Shown: positions 1 through 11,244, counted from the stretch's first letter. The stretch is 64,000 nt of DNA from Hymenopus coronatus (GCA_030762935.1 CM060892.1:91546827-91610826), one strand, 5' to 3'. Numbers and translations: made by a program. Notes: a model not told the origin generated them from the sequence alone.

Positions 1-550
1 ACACTGCATTTTTATAGAACTATAAAATATTTATATGCATATCTATTTTTCTATATCCAACATGCTAAATATTTTTCAGAAATATTGTTATTATTTATTC
101 CATTATTGGTACAAGAAATCTCAAGAAAACCGTATCAATAAATTTATGTCTAAAAGCTGGCCGATATATGCAGCCCTTGAAATGTTATACTCTTTCGATT
201 AAATCACGAGAAACTATTGAATAGCGTCAGCACTTTAAAATGACAGTATTATTGAAAAATCAAACAAATAGGTAATAATCTCGGAAATGATCGATACCAC
301 TAAAAAGCTATCTTAAGCATAATTTATATTTTCCAGAGTTCTATACTTTTGTGTAATATATTATCTATTTCTTAAGATTTAGAAGTTAAATAAAATTATA
401 AAAAATGTCATTCCAGAAAATAAGGCACATATTTTATATCCAATAAGTTAATTTTAAATATATAGTACTTTAATTAAAACTGTTTGAGCCAAAATAAAAC
501 CATTCGAAAAAATTGTATGCAAAAAGTAGTTTGGGATGGGAATAGTTATA
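1..550 (+). mobile_element. HLE copy, diverged, 5' truncated by window edge
   Basis: A heavily mutated HLE copy. The order of conserved blocks is kept: the CATGCTAA...CAGAAATA block near 61-90, an AAAGCTGG block near 153, a TATTTTAATCAAAATCG-type block near 465-485, GAGCCA near 487, and the AGTTTGGGATGGG block at about 528-540. The 3' palindrome is missing. An opposite-facing 3' end follows at 614, so the two may belong to one rearranged unit. Confidence 0.55.
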
Positions 551-613
551 TATCGTAAATTCAAGAGGTAGTGAGACCTAATCTAGCTTAGGGTGAGTGA
601 CTTCGATTGAAGT

Positions 614-800
614 TCTTTCCTTATCTAGCACTTATATATGTAGATAAATAACTAGATAAGGTATTTTATTCCATCCAAAAATTCGATATCGAGATTTCAC
701 TGGAAATATATTTTTGAGGTCCCCTGAGACCTAAAAAGTATTTTGTGTGTAACTCAGGACAGCATAGTTCAAAAACGAAAATACCCTTAAGTCCAAACAG
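614..800 (-). mobile_element. HLE 3'-end fragment
   Basis: Only the 3' end is present, reading on the minus strand. A degenerate terminal palindrome (CTTATCTAGCAC... ATAACTAGATAAGG) is followed by the diagnostic block CCAAAAATTCGATATCGAGA, then TTTCACTGGAAATATA and the CAGCATAGTTCAAAAACGAA block. It breaks off near 800. Confidence 0.75.
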
Positions 801-1175
801 CTTAGTCCATCCGAAATCCCACATGAGGTCGCCTAGGATCAAACCCGGGCCGCTTCTTAATTCTTAGAATTCATATTACTTTATAATTAAGAAATATAAT
901 GTTTCAATCTTTCTTAAGATTTCATAAAAATTCACAGATGTATTATCCTAAGGATTGAGTTTTCTGCAACCGAATTTGTTTCATAGATTCCAACTCTGCT
1001 GGAAACTGTAAATTTTCTCGTGAGAATCTGGCAGATAAATTCTTTTTGTTGTTGTTTTCGTGTACTAAATTTCCATTCGTCTTTGTATCACTAATTTAAA
1101 ACAGCTTAAAATTACTTTTCCATGTGCTGGTTGAATTACTTTTAATATTTATTGCTGCTGAAATGTTTTAAATCA
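801..1175. other. Unassigned segment with a possible SINE scrap
   Basis: No gene seen. At about 825-855 the minus strand reads GGCCCGGGTTTGATCCTAGG, which resembles a tRNA B box (GGTTCGANTCC), so this may be the end of a decayed tRNA-derived SINE. The rest is A+T-rich and unassigned. Confidence 0.3.
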
Positions 1176-2013
1176 TTTTTACTTTCTCTGTTTAAGTACA
1201 TAGTAGATAGAGAATGTATTATATTCCACCCAAAAATTCGCTGCAAATTTCAACTGAAATATGCTGTGAGTTTCTCCGAGACAAAAAATAAATAAATAAA
1301 AAATAAAATAATATCTATATTTAAAAGATATGTGAGTGATAGCATAGGAACAAGTCGGTTAATACCCAACTTTGTATTTAAGTTTCGTCAAAAGATGCGA
1401 CACAATACCCCATTCTGAACTGTTCTTTACATAGAATTCATTTTCGGTTTTCCAAAAACGCCTCTAAAAATGTTGATTAAAATACCGTACATAAAAATAC
1501 ATGGCAAATAAATAGTTTGTCTTCGATTTCTTTGGAATTGCCTCTCAAATCTTCTACATTCTGAGTTTTGCATAATTGGTAAACCTTAAGAGATAGACAG
1601 AAGCTTACTACACAAAAAAGTCTAGATCTCGTCAAAACATACAATTTATATACCGACTATATATTTTTGTTGTGGAGCTAACCGTTTCCAAGATATACTT
1701 TGTTATTGGTTTCAATTTTAAAATTCTTTAACTTTACTCAAACAAAAGTCATCAGTGTTTCTTTTGTGTTACTCCTGGTCATCAAAAAGAAACGAATAAT
1801 GACAATTGCATAGCAACAACTTTTAAAACATATGTATATCGCTTTAGTCTAGTGCGTTCCTTCATTTCCTTTCTATTTATAAGAAACTACGTAATGAGGT
1901 CAATATGCTAATTTTTATTTCGATTAGCATGAATTAGACACATGAAAAATCTTTTGTAATAAGTTTGCAGAAAATGCAGAAAAAGTCTTGTGAATGGACT
2001 ACATCGGATTTTT
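1176..2013 (-). mobile_element. HLE copy, near full length, diverged
   Basis: Both ends are present: TTTTTACTTTCTCTG at the left (3' end) and GAAAAAGTCTTGTGAATGGA ... ATCGGATTTTT at the right (5' end). Internal blocks run in the standard order: CCACCCAAAAATTCG, GATGCGACAC, TTGATTAAAATACCGTA, AAACCTTAAGAGATAGACAG, GTTATTGGTTTCA, TTTCGATTAGCATGA. The GT microsatellite is replaced by an A-rich run (about 1285-1310). Length about 840 bp, with no coding capacity. Confidence 0.9.
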
Positions 2014-2640
2014 AGCTATACTCGTAGCATACAAAGTCAACCGAACTTTTATATTGGAGAAATGTCGTTTTACACATATTTAAGCTCGTATATATTTTGC
2101 ATATGGCAAATATTTTGTATAAATATGTTTTGTATTTAGGATTCTTATTTTAATAGACAAAGATAATTCCAATATCTGCAATGCAGAGAAAATAGAATTC
2201 GCTTGGTAGTTGGCACACACTCTGTGCAGTATGACCACTTTGATATGATCTTGAAATATGGCTGTTTTGTGTCTTTCTGGGGTTGTTCACTATCAGTAAC
2301 ATAAAACAGCGAGATGTAATGAAAATTTGCTGCTTTTACTTTTCTTCTATTTAAGAATGGTACAACAGACCATATTTAGTACGGCACTCTTATTCTTTCA
2401 TTTTCAATGAATAGGTAACAGAAATACAAGAGTTATAATATATCCTTGAAAAACAAATAAAAGGTGCATTTACCTCAGAAAATCCTTAGCTGATGATCTA
2501 AGTTACGCATGATAAAATTATGGGTAATTGATGGTGACATTCCATGTTTTCGGTGAAATTTTCAAGTAAAGCTGGTCCAGAATAATCTCTTTAATTTAGT
2601 TTTATTCCGCTTTGTAACAGTTAAGTCTAAAACAATTATT
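2014..2640. other. Unassigned A+T-rich spacer
   Basis: No open frame of interest and no recognised repeat. A short CTTTTACTTTTCTTCTATTT near 2333 recalls an HLE 3' terminus but has no supporting neighbouring blocks. Confidence 0.3.
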
Positions 2641-2790
2641 TGTACTGTCTCTACTTAGTAAATTGGTAGAGAAGAAATTGTATTCCACACAAAAATTAAA
2701 AACATAAATTTCACGATTCTTCTGAATTAAAAAAAAAAGTCATTTTAGAAGACGATAACTCAAAAGAGAAAAGTTTAAGTACTGAGCATA
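2641..2790 (-). mobile_element. HLE 3' part, interrupted by SINE D
   Basis: Starts TGTCTCTACTTAGTAAATTGG..AGAGAAG, a degenerate terminal palindrome, then GTATTCCACACAAAAATT and GATAACTCAAAAGAGAAAAG. It stops where the SINE D sequence begins. A short 5'-end piece of the same family lies on the far side (3121-3168), so this is probably one copy split by the insertion and an internal deletion. Confidence 0.75.
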
Positions 2791-2808
2791 ATAAAATATG
2801 AATATTTT

Positions 2809-2862
2809 GAGATGGCATGTCATTGTTGGTCGCCATTGCGGTATGTCATCTCAAAATAATTT
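2809..2862. repeat. Inverted repeat at the head of SINE D
   Basis: The arms ATTTTGAGATGGCAT and ATGTCATCTCAAAAT face each other across about 24 bp and could form a 15-bp stem with one mismatch. The right arm belongs to the SINE D 5' region, seen again in the copies near 51.6 and 51.9 kb. The left arm is not obviously part of the SINE. Confidence 0.7.
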
Positions 2863-3072
2863 GAGATCATCTTGTGGTATAGCAGGAAACATGCGAGTCA
2901 GTTGAGGAATTTAATGCTGTGCCGGCATGTTGCAATGGTGGCTCAGTGGTTATAGGGGCGGTTAAGGACCGGAAAATCGTGGTTCGAATCCCGGCTATGG
3001 CACTGAACTTTTTAGTCTGACTCTACATATCCAACTCCTGTCATGTACACGGCTTCAATGAAAAAACAACTA
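2828..3072 (+). mobile_element. SINE D, tRNA-derived
   Basis: The order is: 5' leader (ATCTCAAAATAATTTGAGAT, then GGAAACATGCGAGTCAGTTG), tRNA-like part at about 2932-3002 with A-box-like TGGTGGCTCAGTGG and B-box-like GTGGTTCGAATCC, then a tail with AGTCTGACTCTACATATCCA. The same module occurs twice on the minus strand near 51.5 and 51.8 kb. The leader upstream of the tRNA part is unusual, because most SINEs begin at the tRNA. Confidence 0.85.
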
Positions 3073-3120
3073 AATTGACACACATTTATAAGAATTGTTT
3101 TTTTTTTGTTTTTTTTTTGT

Positions 3121-3168
3121 TTGCAAAATAAGTAGAGAAAGCTGTGTGAATGGAGCACAATAAGATTG
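3121..3168 (-). mobile_element. HLE 5'-end fragment
   Basis: GTAGAGAAAGCTGTGTGAAT followed by GGAGCACAATAAGATTGTT matches the HLE 5' end (minus strand). It lies just after two T-rich runs that follow SINE D. It is probably the remainder of the copy at 2641. Confidence 0.75.
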
Positions 3169-3729
3169 TTATATTTCAAAGAGTGAAATATAACAATACA
3201 TTTAGATTGTTTTGAGCCTTGCTCAAAGATGTTAGGTGATTGTTTCCTGGTAAATATTTATATACCTTAATAAAGTGAATGGTCTTATTAAAGCATTTAA
3301 AGATTTTACTGATTCAGACGAGCTTCCTGAACATAAAATTTACAAAAAATCTTTTCTGCACGTCTTTTGGCAATGACTCAGATGACTTAAAGGTTTCGAA
3401 CCGATTCTATTACCTGTGTTAAACAGAAACAGAAGAATATGACGCCAAAAATGAAATATCAAATCAATTCACATTAATTTAGACATGTAAATCATTTTTC
3501 TCAAATGTAAAAAATTCAAAGCATGAAATCAAAGATTCAGGAGAGTAGTAAAAGCTCTTGATAACATAATAGTTCTGATTTCTTTTTAAACCGTAACATC
3601 ACCAATGAATTCATTTAAATGCATAATTTTTGGCTTTACTTTTTCCCGAAATGCTTATGTTTATAAAACCTTTCTTGCAGACTAATGCTCTGGATTTTTT
3701 TATTTTTGCTGTTGAGTGTAAAAACTGAA
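3169..3729. other. Unassigned A+T-rich spacer
   Basis: Nothing recognisable: no repeat family of this window and no open frame of note. Confidence 0.3.
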
Positions 3730-4110
3730 TTTTACTTTCTCTACTGCATGCATAAGTTACCTACTGGTAGGGTGTATTCCACCTAAAACGTCTATATTGA
3801 AATTTCACAGAAAACGCGCGTATTGAGGTTAAAAAAACTCCTAAATAGTAATTTTAGACATATATCCGTATGCCTGTGTGTTTTTTGAATACATTTGCGT
3901 TTGTGTGTGTGTGTGAGAGAGAGAGAGAGCGAGAGAGAGAGAGAGAGAGGGAGAGAGAGAGAGAACAGCACAGCCTGAAAACGAAAAGTCGGATAAACAT
4001 AGCATTTTCCAAAAATATAGTATATTTCAAGGATGTACACGAAGATTTTCACCCTATCCTTCCTAAAATAATTTGTATATATAAATTCATAAGTGTTTTG
4101 TTTTTACAAA
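3730..4110 (-). mobile_element. HLE 3' half
   Basis: Starts TTTTACTTTCTCTAC, then a decayed palindrome, TGTATTCCACCTAAAACG, a microsatellite, CCTGAAAACGAAAAGTCGG and CAAGGATG..ACACGAAGATTT. It degenerates after about 4110. The expanded microsatellite creates opposite-strand frames rich in Arg-Glu or Ser-Leu that are not genes. Confidence 0.8.
3899..3964. repeat. (GT)n then (GA)n microsatellite inside HLE
   Basis: A GT run (3899-3915) passes directly into an imperfect GA run (3915-3964). It sits where HLE copies carry their GT/CA tract, so it is an expansion of the element's own microsatellite. Confidence 0.95.
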
Positions 4111-5676
4111 TAATGGTTGTAGGTAATTACATAAAAATACATGCTTCAGATTTTGATATGAGGAATAAAATGAAATATCCTCTATTTTCTGCCAAAAACT
4201 GTTTCGCTTCTGTTAATGCGATTGTATTTTGCATACTTCTGTTTAAGTACGAAATTATAAGGGAAGAAATTTTAACTGTGATACTTTATTATTTTCTTTG
4301 TCTTTTAATTATTAAAGCCTTTGTTTGATATGGCCGAAAATATAAATTTGGCTATAACGCAAGTATTAGCTGTGTTAAATAATCTGCAAAGCGCTATCCG
4401 ATTTGAATATTGCGCTTGATATCTCCAATTTCTTAATGTTTCTTTCTTATCTTCCTTAGGAATTAGATAAGAATCCCATTCTTGTGGAAGATAAGGAAGA
4501 ACAGCATTTATTGCACACCTGATTACGCAATAGAACGCGTTTCTTTTTTCCAAGTGCACCTGCACTTCTTTATTTAGAGTATATGTTATGCTAACAAACA
4601 ACTTAAATAACGTAACATGGATAAAAGAATCGCTTTTGTATGAGCATTGCAATTTATAGAGTTATGATATTATATGGCAATCTATTCTCGGCCTTTCTCT
4701 CCTTTGCTACTCTCGCGCCGTCTCCCGGGATTTCGGACTGACAATTCCCGCTCGAAAATCCATTGTCGCCATTTTTGTGTTGCTGAGTCAGGTACACGTA
4801 CAGTCAATCATTGTTAGGTGCTTCAGACGCTGCAGTAAATATTGTGCTTAAGCATGAACCTGCTCGCCGTTTGCTGAAAAGTTTACAAATCCTGCATCAT
4901 CTAAATATCACTACAAAGTCAGAGTATAATATGTATTCAGTAACAGATTTCGGAGCCAGGCTGTAGGGGGAGGGTGATAGCCAATAGTCACTGGGCAAAT
5001 GTCATAGCACAACTTCTTGTGCTTCTTGCCACTGCATTTTAACACCTCATTCAGCCATGACCGCAATGCTGAGCTGTATTGCATACTGTGCCGTGAGTAG
5101 CTCTCTGTTCTTTGCGCGCTACCCAAATTGGAACAGCTTGATCTTCAGAGAATATATGGAGTCTATAATTAACAAACAAGGTTTTTAGTGGTACTATAGC
5201 CGACGTTTTAAATATTAATTAAAGAATTTAACATTATATTATAGTAACATTAAAATTTTAATTATTTAAAACCCGTAAATGGTCAAATTTTAATTATTTT
5301 ACAAAATTTCACAAAATTTTATCACATAAAAGAAGCTTTTTGTATAAAATATTATAAATCTCACTAAAAGTTCGAGAGAACCAATTGTAAAGTTGATATT
5401 AATGATTACAATACTAAACAATTCAAATTTTGCAGCTTAGTTCTATAAGTATGTTACAACCTTTTTAAATTCATTGACTACAAAATATATAAGAAAAGTA
5501 CTTTCCCTACATCTGTTTTAATAATTATGTAAACATAAAAAGCCCAGTCAAATTAACCAATGGCTCGATTGAAATACCGTAATAGAGGCGATTATTTATA
5601 CTACAGACTGACTTGTCTATGGGAATGTGACCTTCATGACAATCTGTATTTAATAAGTGGTTAAAGATCCAATTGT
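4111..5676. other. Unassigned segment with a G+C/CpG-rich patch
   Basis: No supported gene. About 4685-4810 is clearly richer in G+C and CpG than its surroundings (for example CTCGCGCCGTCTCCCGGG). A second less A+T-rich stretch runs from 4950 to 5130. Open frames on the minus strand here (up to 115 codons) show no domain I recognise. It could be a promoter or 5' UTR, or a decayed element. Confidence 0.3.
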
Positions 5677-6541
5677 ATTACTTTCTCTACACGTACTATG
5701 TACATAGTGTATAGAGAGAATATATTGTATACCACCCAAAATTCGATTCCGAGATTTCACCGGAAATACGTGTTTTAGGATCCACTGATAAAAAAAAGAG
5801 CATTTTCAGAAAAAAGTCTGTGTCTGTGGACAACATAGCTCAAAAACGAAAAGACGATTAAATACCAAACTTTGTATGTAAGTTTGGTATATTCCAAGGA
5901 TGTGACACGAAGCTTTTCAAGAAAATCTCTCCCCCCTAACTACCATTCACATGTAAAAATTTTCGAAAATTTTGTTTTCCTTAAAATGGTCCTAACGATT
6001 TTGATTAAAATGCCATATATTATAGCCATTTCTATCACAAAATGTATATCTTGATTTTTCTGGGAATAGTTTCTGAAGACCTGTATATTCTGGATACATT
6101 TTTTTCTAACTTTTGCATAATTAGTGAACCTTAAGAGATAGACAAAACCTACTACAAAAAAAAGTAGATCTCGTTATGATACACAATTTATGTCATACAC
6201 ATTTTTTCGTGGAGTTAACTGTTTTCGAGATATTCCTTGTTGTTATTAGTTATTAGTTTCAGTTTCCAGAAAATGTCCTTTTCTCTTTTGTTCTACTCCT
6301 GGTCAAGCAAAGAATTGATATGCAGTGACAATTGGATAACGACAGCTTTAAAAACATTTGACCATCACTTTAGTATAGCGCATTCCTTTAGTTCCCTTCT
6401 ACTTATAAGGAACTGAGTAATAAGAATATTCTGCTAATGCTTATCTCGATTAGCATTGTGTAGAAAGAAGAAGAATCTTTTGTAGGAAGTTTATCTGTAG
6501 AGCAGCTAGAGAAAGTCACGCGAGTGCAACATACCAGATTT
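5677..6541 (-). mobile_element. HLE copy, full length
   Basis: The left end carries the terminal palindrome TACTTTCTCTACACGTACTA.. TGTACATAGTGTATAGAGAG, then ACCACCCAAAATTCGATTCC. The middle has the AACGAAAAGACG..AAATACCAAACTTTG and GATTTTGATTAAAATGCC blocks and AAGAGATAGACAAAACCTAC. The right end is CTAGAGAAAGTCACGCGAGT ... CCAGATTTCT. About 865 bp. One of the better copies for building a consensus, although the microsatellite is nearly lost. Confidence 0.93.
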
Positions 6542-6676
6542 CTAAACTAAACATCTTATTCCGTTTTCTGGGTATTGGTTTATAGCTTATGTAATATCGC
6601 TATTTAAAGTTAAGTATGTTTTAAATTATCAATGATATTGTAAAATGAAATACTGCTAAATGTATTAATTCATATT

Positions 6677-7490
6677 TTATTTTCTCTTCACGTGCTATGT
6701 AGATGATGTAGGTCAGAGAAGGTAATGTATTCCACCCAACAATTCGATGCCGAGATTTTAGCGTAAATACATGTTTTGAGCTCCCTGAATCCCAAAAAAA
6801 TTTAAGATTAATATCAGTTGTTGTCTATATGTATATATATAATCTACCAAGGATGCGACACGAAGATTTTCACGAAAATTCCCTCACCCTAAAAATACCC
6901 TATGCAAGGAAAACAATTCGGAAAGTTTGATTTTCTCAAAAATGGCTCTAACGATTTTTATTAAAATATCTAAAGTTAGAGATATTTATAAGAAAAATAA
7001 ACAACATATATTGAATTTTTTGGGAATAACCTATGAGGACCTCTTTATTATGGATGAATTTTGCTGAATTTTGCATAATTAGTAAACTGTAAGAAACTTA
7101 CAACACAATAAATAAAGATCTCATTAAAAACATTAATTGTGCCATAAGTTTTTTATTTCATACTTATTATTTATTCATTAATTTATTTTTTAACTTTTTT
7201 GGAGCTGACTATTTCTGAGGTATTATTTGTTATTGCTTTTATCTGTAAAATATACTTTTTTCACGCGGGAATTTGTCAAATTTTGGCCACAAAAAGAAAC
7301 AAATATCAATCATACAGCAACCAGCTTTTAAAAGATTTTACTTTCACTTTAGCCAAGTGTATTCCCTTATTTCCCTTCTACCTACAAGGAAGCTGGAAAT
7401 AAGATAATTTCATTTCAGAAGTAGATAAAAGAATGAGCTTTTTAACAGTAATTTGTTATAGAGATATGGAGAAAATAATGAGAATGAAGC
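6677..7490 (-). mobile_element. HLE copy, near full length, diverged
   Basis: Left end TTATTTTCTCTTCACGTGCT then GTATTCCACCCAACAATTCG. The core blocks GATGCGACACGAAGATTTTC and CGATTTTTATTAAAATATC are clear. The right end has decayed to GAGATATGGAGAAAATAATG followed by AGAATGAAG, where a poly-C run begins. The microsatellite is reduced to a short AT-type run. Confidence 0.88.
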
Positions 7491-7518
7491 CCCCCCCCCC
7501 ACTTTTTTTTTTTTTTTT
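7490..7518. repeat. Poly-C followed by poly-T
   Basis: About 12 C, then AC and about 16 T. It sits exactly between the 5' end of an HLE copy and a SINE E-like element. A likely slippage product. Confidence 0.9.
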
Positions 7519-7530
7519 GCTTAAATTGTG

Positions 7531-7855
7531 GCGTCGCCGTGGATATCTCTCACAAGGATTCAATCCCTAGGCACCTTATTATTGATTTGTGGTGGACAAA
7601 GCGGCATCTTGGGGAGTTTTATCCTAGTTATCTGGTCTTCTCCGCCATGCATTCCACCAACTGTCCCGTAATAATCTCTAATGTCACCCATTTCAGACTA
7701 ATTTTAAATCACCACTTCATCAATTTCATACCACGCATGGGGATGGCCATCCATCCTGGTTTCTCTCTGATCCAGAGCCTCTGCTCCTAACAGATGTCTA
7801 ACCCCCAGGCGCGGTCTGGGTAGGGTGTAAGCCCTACATACGAGGTGAGTACACT
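7531..7855 (+). mobile_element. SINE E-like element, diverged
   Basis: It begins with GCGTCGCCGTGGATATCTCT and a poor B-box-like GATTCAATCCC. The family block ATTTGTGGTGGACAAAGCGG follows, then CTTCTCCGCCATGCATTCCA. The tail (GGTGTAAGCCCTACATACGA) is not shared with the other E copies here, so it may be a sister family. An 83-codon frame inside it is incidental. Confidence 0.5.
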
Positions 7856-8889
7856 GAGAAAGAAAGAGAAGAGAAAGTTGCATGCTTATGCTGTGTTGTG
7901 GATAAAAAGATTAAAATGTTGAAATGTATGAGCCTGGAGCTGTAAATATAAATATACAAATATTGTATCGAGATACAGGTGTTATTAAATATATAAATAA
8001 ATAATTAAAACGATGCCATGTATAAAATAACAGGGAAACTCATTCGAGTAAACTTTAAATCATCGAATTAAACTGCAATATCTCGAGAAAAAATCGACAA
8101 AGAAGTGCTTCTAAGCATTACGAGATATATGACCAGCGGTATATAAAATTCGCATTAAAGGTATACTGAAGCGAAAATTTTACCTCATCCGGTAAATAGA
8201 GTTGAACTATGCTGATATGAACCATCTCTGTATGTGACAATTACTTTACGAACATTCTTGTATTCTTCTTGACCTGACGTTACATTCCTGTCTGTTAGGA
8301 CATCTTCAGTACTTCTGTATTCACGTCGTTTCTCTCTCAAGAACTAAATACCTTATACTAAGATGTAACATTTCAACTGTTTAGTATAATAATTATTGAT
8401 TTTGATTTTACGATTGTTTCTCTCGAACTCCCACCGAGGTTTTTAAATTTTTTTACAACATCTTCATTCCTGTGCTTAAATTTTATGAAATGTGAATATA
8501 AACCGACAAACTACCTCTACTACTTCTTATTACAATGCACCAGCACCATCACCACTGCTACCACCACCAATAATAATGAACACCAGTGCTTTTTTTAGCA
8601 ATTTTAGTAAACAATGTATATTATTTTCTGATATCCGCATTTTTGTTGCAAAAGACGCACGATACTTTAGGGAATATACTTGCAATTTCCCCTAGAGGGG
8701 TTGTACCACATATTTTCAAAGTCATTTTGAAGCATTGGCGTGGTTGAATGTCTCTCTCCATATCAAACTTTAAGGCAATTTTCCTCAGATTCAAATTTGT
8801 TGTTATTTTTCCATATTTAAAATCTATTTTCTCCCACAAAAATACAGCTAGAACTCTGAAAAATGTTTCCAAAACGCTGTGGAATAATC
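7856..8889. other. Unassigned spacer
   Basis: Opposite-strand open frames overlap near 8620-8940, with no recognisable domain. No repeat of this window's families was found. Confidence 0.3.
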
Positions 8890-9120
8890 GCCCTCCGTGG
8901 ATGGGTACGAGATCTGGTAGATTTGAGGAGCCCAGGTAGGGTTGCTGTGTATCTATGCTGGTAAGTGCTTAACCACAGGAATGTTGGGAATGGTTGTGGT
9001 TTGGTATTTTGGTGGAGTTTAGGGTTTTGATGTTAGGGAGGTAGCACAAATACTAGGCTCCTCGACGGTTGCTATTTTCAGGAGCAGAATCTTTTCCTTT
9101 ACTCCGCCGCTGATGTCTTG
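8890..9120 (+). repeat. Repeat F, copy 1
   Basis: The unit has CCCTCCGTGGATGGGTACGA, ATCTGGTAGA, a GGTAAGTGCTTAACCACAGG block, TTAGGGAGGTAGC, GGCTCCTCGACGGTTGCTAT and AGGAGCAGAATC...CTCCGC. The second copy starts about 330 bp downstream in the same orientation. Probably a SINE-like retroposon, as its head resembles the CCTCCGTGG start of tRNA SINEs, but no good B box is visible. Confidence 0.65.
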
Positions 9121-9220
9121 TTTGTTTATTATATTTTTATTTGGTTGGTTTTTAGATAACCACTCCCAAAGTTGGGAGGGGGAAGTACTTAGTGCAGTTT
9201 TTTTGTTGCTTTTATCTGGG

Positions 9221-9441
9221 ACAACCCCCGTCCGTCCAAAATCTGGTAGACTCCAGGTGAGCTAGGTGTTGTTGTGAACCTACCCTGGTAAGGGATTAAC
9301 CACAGGAAAGATGAATAGTTGTAGTTTGGTAATTTTTGTTTTTCTATTGGGTTTGGTGATAAGGAGGTAGCGATATTGAATAGGCTCCTCAACGTTTGTT
9401 ATTTAAGGAGCAGCTTCTTTCCTCTGCTCCGCTGGTAAATT
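9221..9441 (+). repeat. Repeat F, copy 2
   Basis: Same block order as copy 1: CCCCGTCCGTCCAAAATCTG, GGTAAGGGATTAACCACAGG, AAGGAGGTAGCGATATTGAA, TAGGCTCCTCAACGTTTGTT, AGGAGCAGCTTCTTTCCTCT. The shared blocks differ at many positions, so this is an old duplication or two independent insertions. Confidence 0.65.
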
Positions 9442-9475
9442 GTGTGGTGGTTACCCTGATTGCACGCTCAATCTT

Positions 9476-9547
9476 GGTTTTTTCGAACGCAAAAATATTA
9501 GCATGGCTATCTTCGGGAGAGAAGTAACGCCGGTGGTCCCATGTAAT
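9476..9547 (+). mobile_element. SINE C body fragment
   Basis: GGTTTTTTCGAACGCAAAAA, AGCATGGCTATCTTCGGGAG and the GTCCCATGT block correspond, in the sense orientation, to the centre of SINE C (minus-strand copies at 24.9, 31.5 and 49.8 kb). Head and tail are missing. Confidence 0.55.
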
Positions 9548-9929
9548 GTTTATTTGTACGTAAAAGAATCCCTGACCTGAAAGAAATTAATTTGTTTGGC
9601 AAAATTCAGCCATTTTACGACAGCAAGTCGTAATTTCGTCTATGGGCGATGAGCCGATCCCTCGTCACCTGGCGCATAGCGGCGAATTTACGAACTGGAA
9701 ATTAAAATCCGGCCAAGGAAATATAGTAACGATGCCCTATGCTCCACTTAGGAGCTACAGGAATTAACAGTTCTAACTGAAGAATATGTGTAATAGAATG
9801 TCTAATTATAATATTGATATTGGATATAGACTGCTTTTAAAAAGTTATTAAGTGCTGTTTTTGCAGTTTTTTTTAATTTTGTAGTAAAATACATACTTTT
9901 AACTAATTTTTACTTTAGGAAAGCTTCAA
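9548..9929. other. Unassigned segment
   Basis: Moderately G+C-rich to about 9760, then A+T-rich. No gene or known repeat recognised. Confidence 0.3.
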
Positions 9930-10206
9930 AATAGACAATATATTACAATTATATTAAAAAAGTATAGTTTTTAAGCATTGCGCATTTAACTCGATATCTA
10001 TAGAAGATTTTATTTTAGCTAACTAAATACAATATGTTAAATAATTTGTCCAGAATGAATGACATATTTGAATGAAACTTAGTATGGACCTTCTTTTGTT
10101 ACCGGTAATGCCTACACAAAAAATTAAAATTCTATCTTAACACTTTAAAGTCAATTTTAGCACTTTGATGTACCCCAACAAGTGAAGATGTTTTAACATA
10201 TAGACC
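9930..10206 (+). repeat. Dispersed repeat G, copy 1
   Basis: Shares with two other loci (17.04-17.48 kb and 55.80-55.98 kb) the ordered blocks AATGAAACTTAGTATGGA, TTTTGTTACCGGTAATGCCT, ACACAAAAAATTAAAATTCT, CACTTTAAAGTCAATTTTAG, CACTTTGATGTACC. No coding potential and no clear terminal structure. Class unknown. Confidence 0.65.
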
Positions 10207-11011
10207 ACGGCAGAATAGACCGGAAATTTTAGATCATAATAATATGAACACTGGCCATGAAAGCTTACGCATATAATTTAGTATTTTTATTTCTTTAGTC
10301 TCATAATATTTCTGGCAAATATCCCGAGATGCCTTAAGAAATTAATTCCATATAATATAACAACAATCATGCTATCACAAGGTCTTAGTATGCATATGCG
10401 CATATTCATATCAATGTCTATGTTGCCATGAGTAGGATGCCAATATCCTTGCTTTTAACATCTCCCCAAGAATATGTGAGGTATTTCCAAAGGCATACTC
10501 TAGATTGTTTGGATCTACATTACTTGGAATCCCAGAACCCTCATTTACTCAGAAGCAGATATGTGAATCATCTCTCAAACCGAGGCATATGGAACGCAGC
10601 ATAATCCTCAGCTTCGCAAACTTTACTTCGGGTAACACAACAGTTGGAACTATAGATAGTCGGTAAATCTCAGAGAAATGTGTGAAATGAACGCCTAGAT
10701 TTTGTGAACTTAATTAGGCAAAAGTCCCTTCAAACTTTAAACTGTTAAAATATTACAATATTTCAGATAGGAAAGAAGCCAAAGAAGCCACAAACTGAGC
10801 AAACAATGGATTTTATAAAACATTGAGAAGATGGCCTGCATTTCTTGTCAACTACACAATTCTTTCTGCGACTCCATGCACAACATTTTGCAGATGATGT
10901 CCTACAATATTAGCAATTCCTTTAGAAATACCATCTTTCAATTACTGTTGGGTTGTTGGATGGGTCAGGGAAGATTTATTTTTAAGGTAACTTCACAACC
11001 AAAGACCTGGA
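10207..11011. other. Unassigned spacer
   Basis: No recognised element. Short frames only. Confidence 0.3.
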
Positions 11012-11244
11012 GCCCGCATGGGTTGTGTGGTGGTATCGTGTCTGCCTCACATTCAAAAGGTCGCGAGAGTAAGTTACACGGATAAGGTTTTTTTCGGGGT
11101 TCTCCCTTATCCTGAGAAGACGAATGAAGAGTAATTTTAAGCTCCATAGACTCCGAGATCATTTGAGCATCATTTCACCAATTTCATTGATTGTCCAATA
11201 TGACCAACCAGGTTTAAGGATATTAAACTACAAATAAAAAAAAA
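11012..11244 (+). mobile_element. SINE B, tRNA-derived
   Basis: The tRNA-like head GGGTTGTGTGGTGGTATCGT (A-box region) is followed by a degraded B box. Then come GATAAGGTTTTTTTCGGGGT, TCTCCCTTATCCTGAGAAG, the TTTAAGCTCCATAGACTCCG block and ATGACCAACCAGGTTTAAGG. It ends in an A-rich tail AAATAAAAAAAAATC. Four minus-strand relatives occur at 22.4, 26.2, 39.9 and 57.6 kb. Confidence 0.88.

Noticed and set aside
1176..2013. HLE as a simple MITE with symmetric terminal inverted repeats
   Set aside because: ACTTTCTCTAC is terminal only at the 3' end. At the 5' end about 25 conserved bases (TCTGATGTG...) lie outside it, and I found no consistent target duplication, though A-runs at both ends hide short ones.
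3792..4328. 152-codon and 86-codon frames with Arg-Glu or Ser-Leu repeats
   Set aside because: They translate the GT/GA microsatellite inside an HLE copy on both strands.
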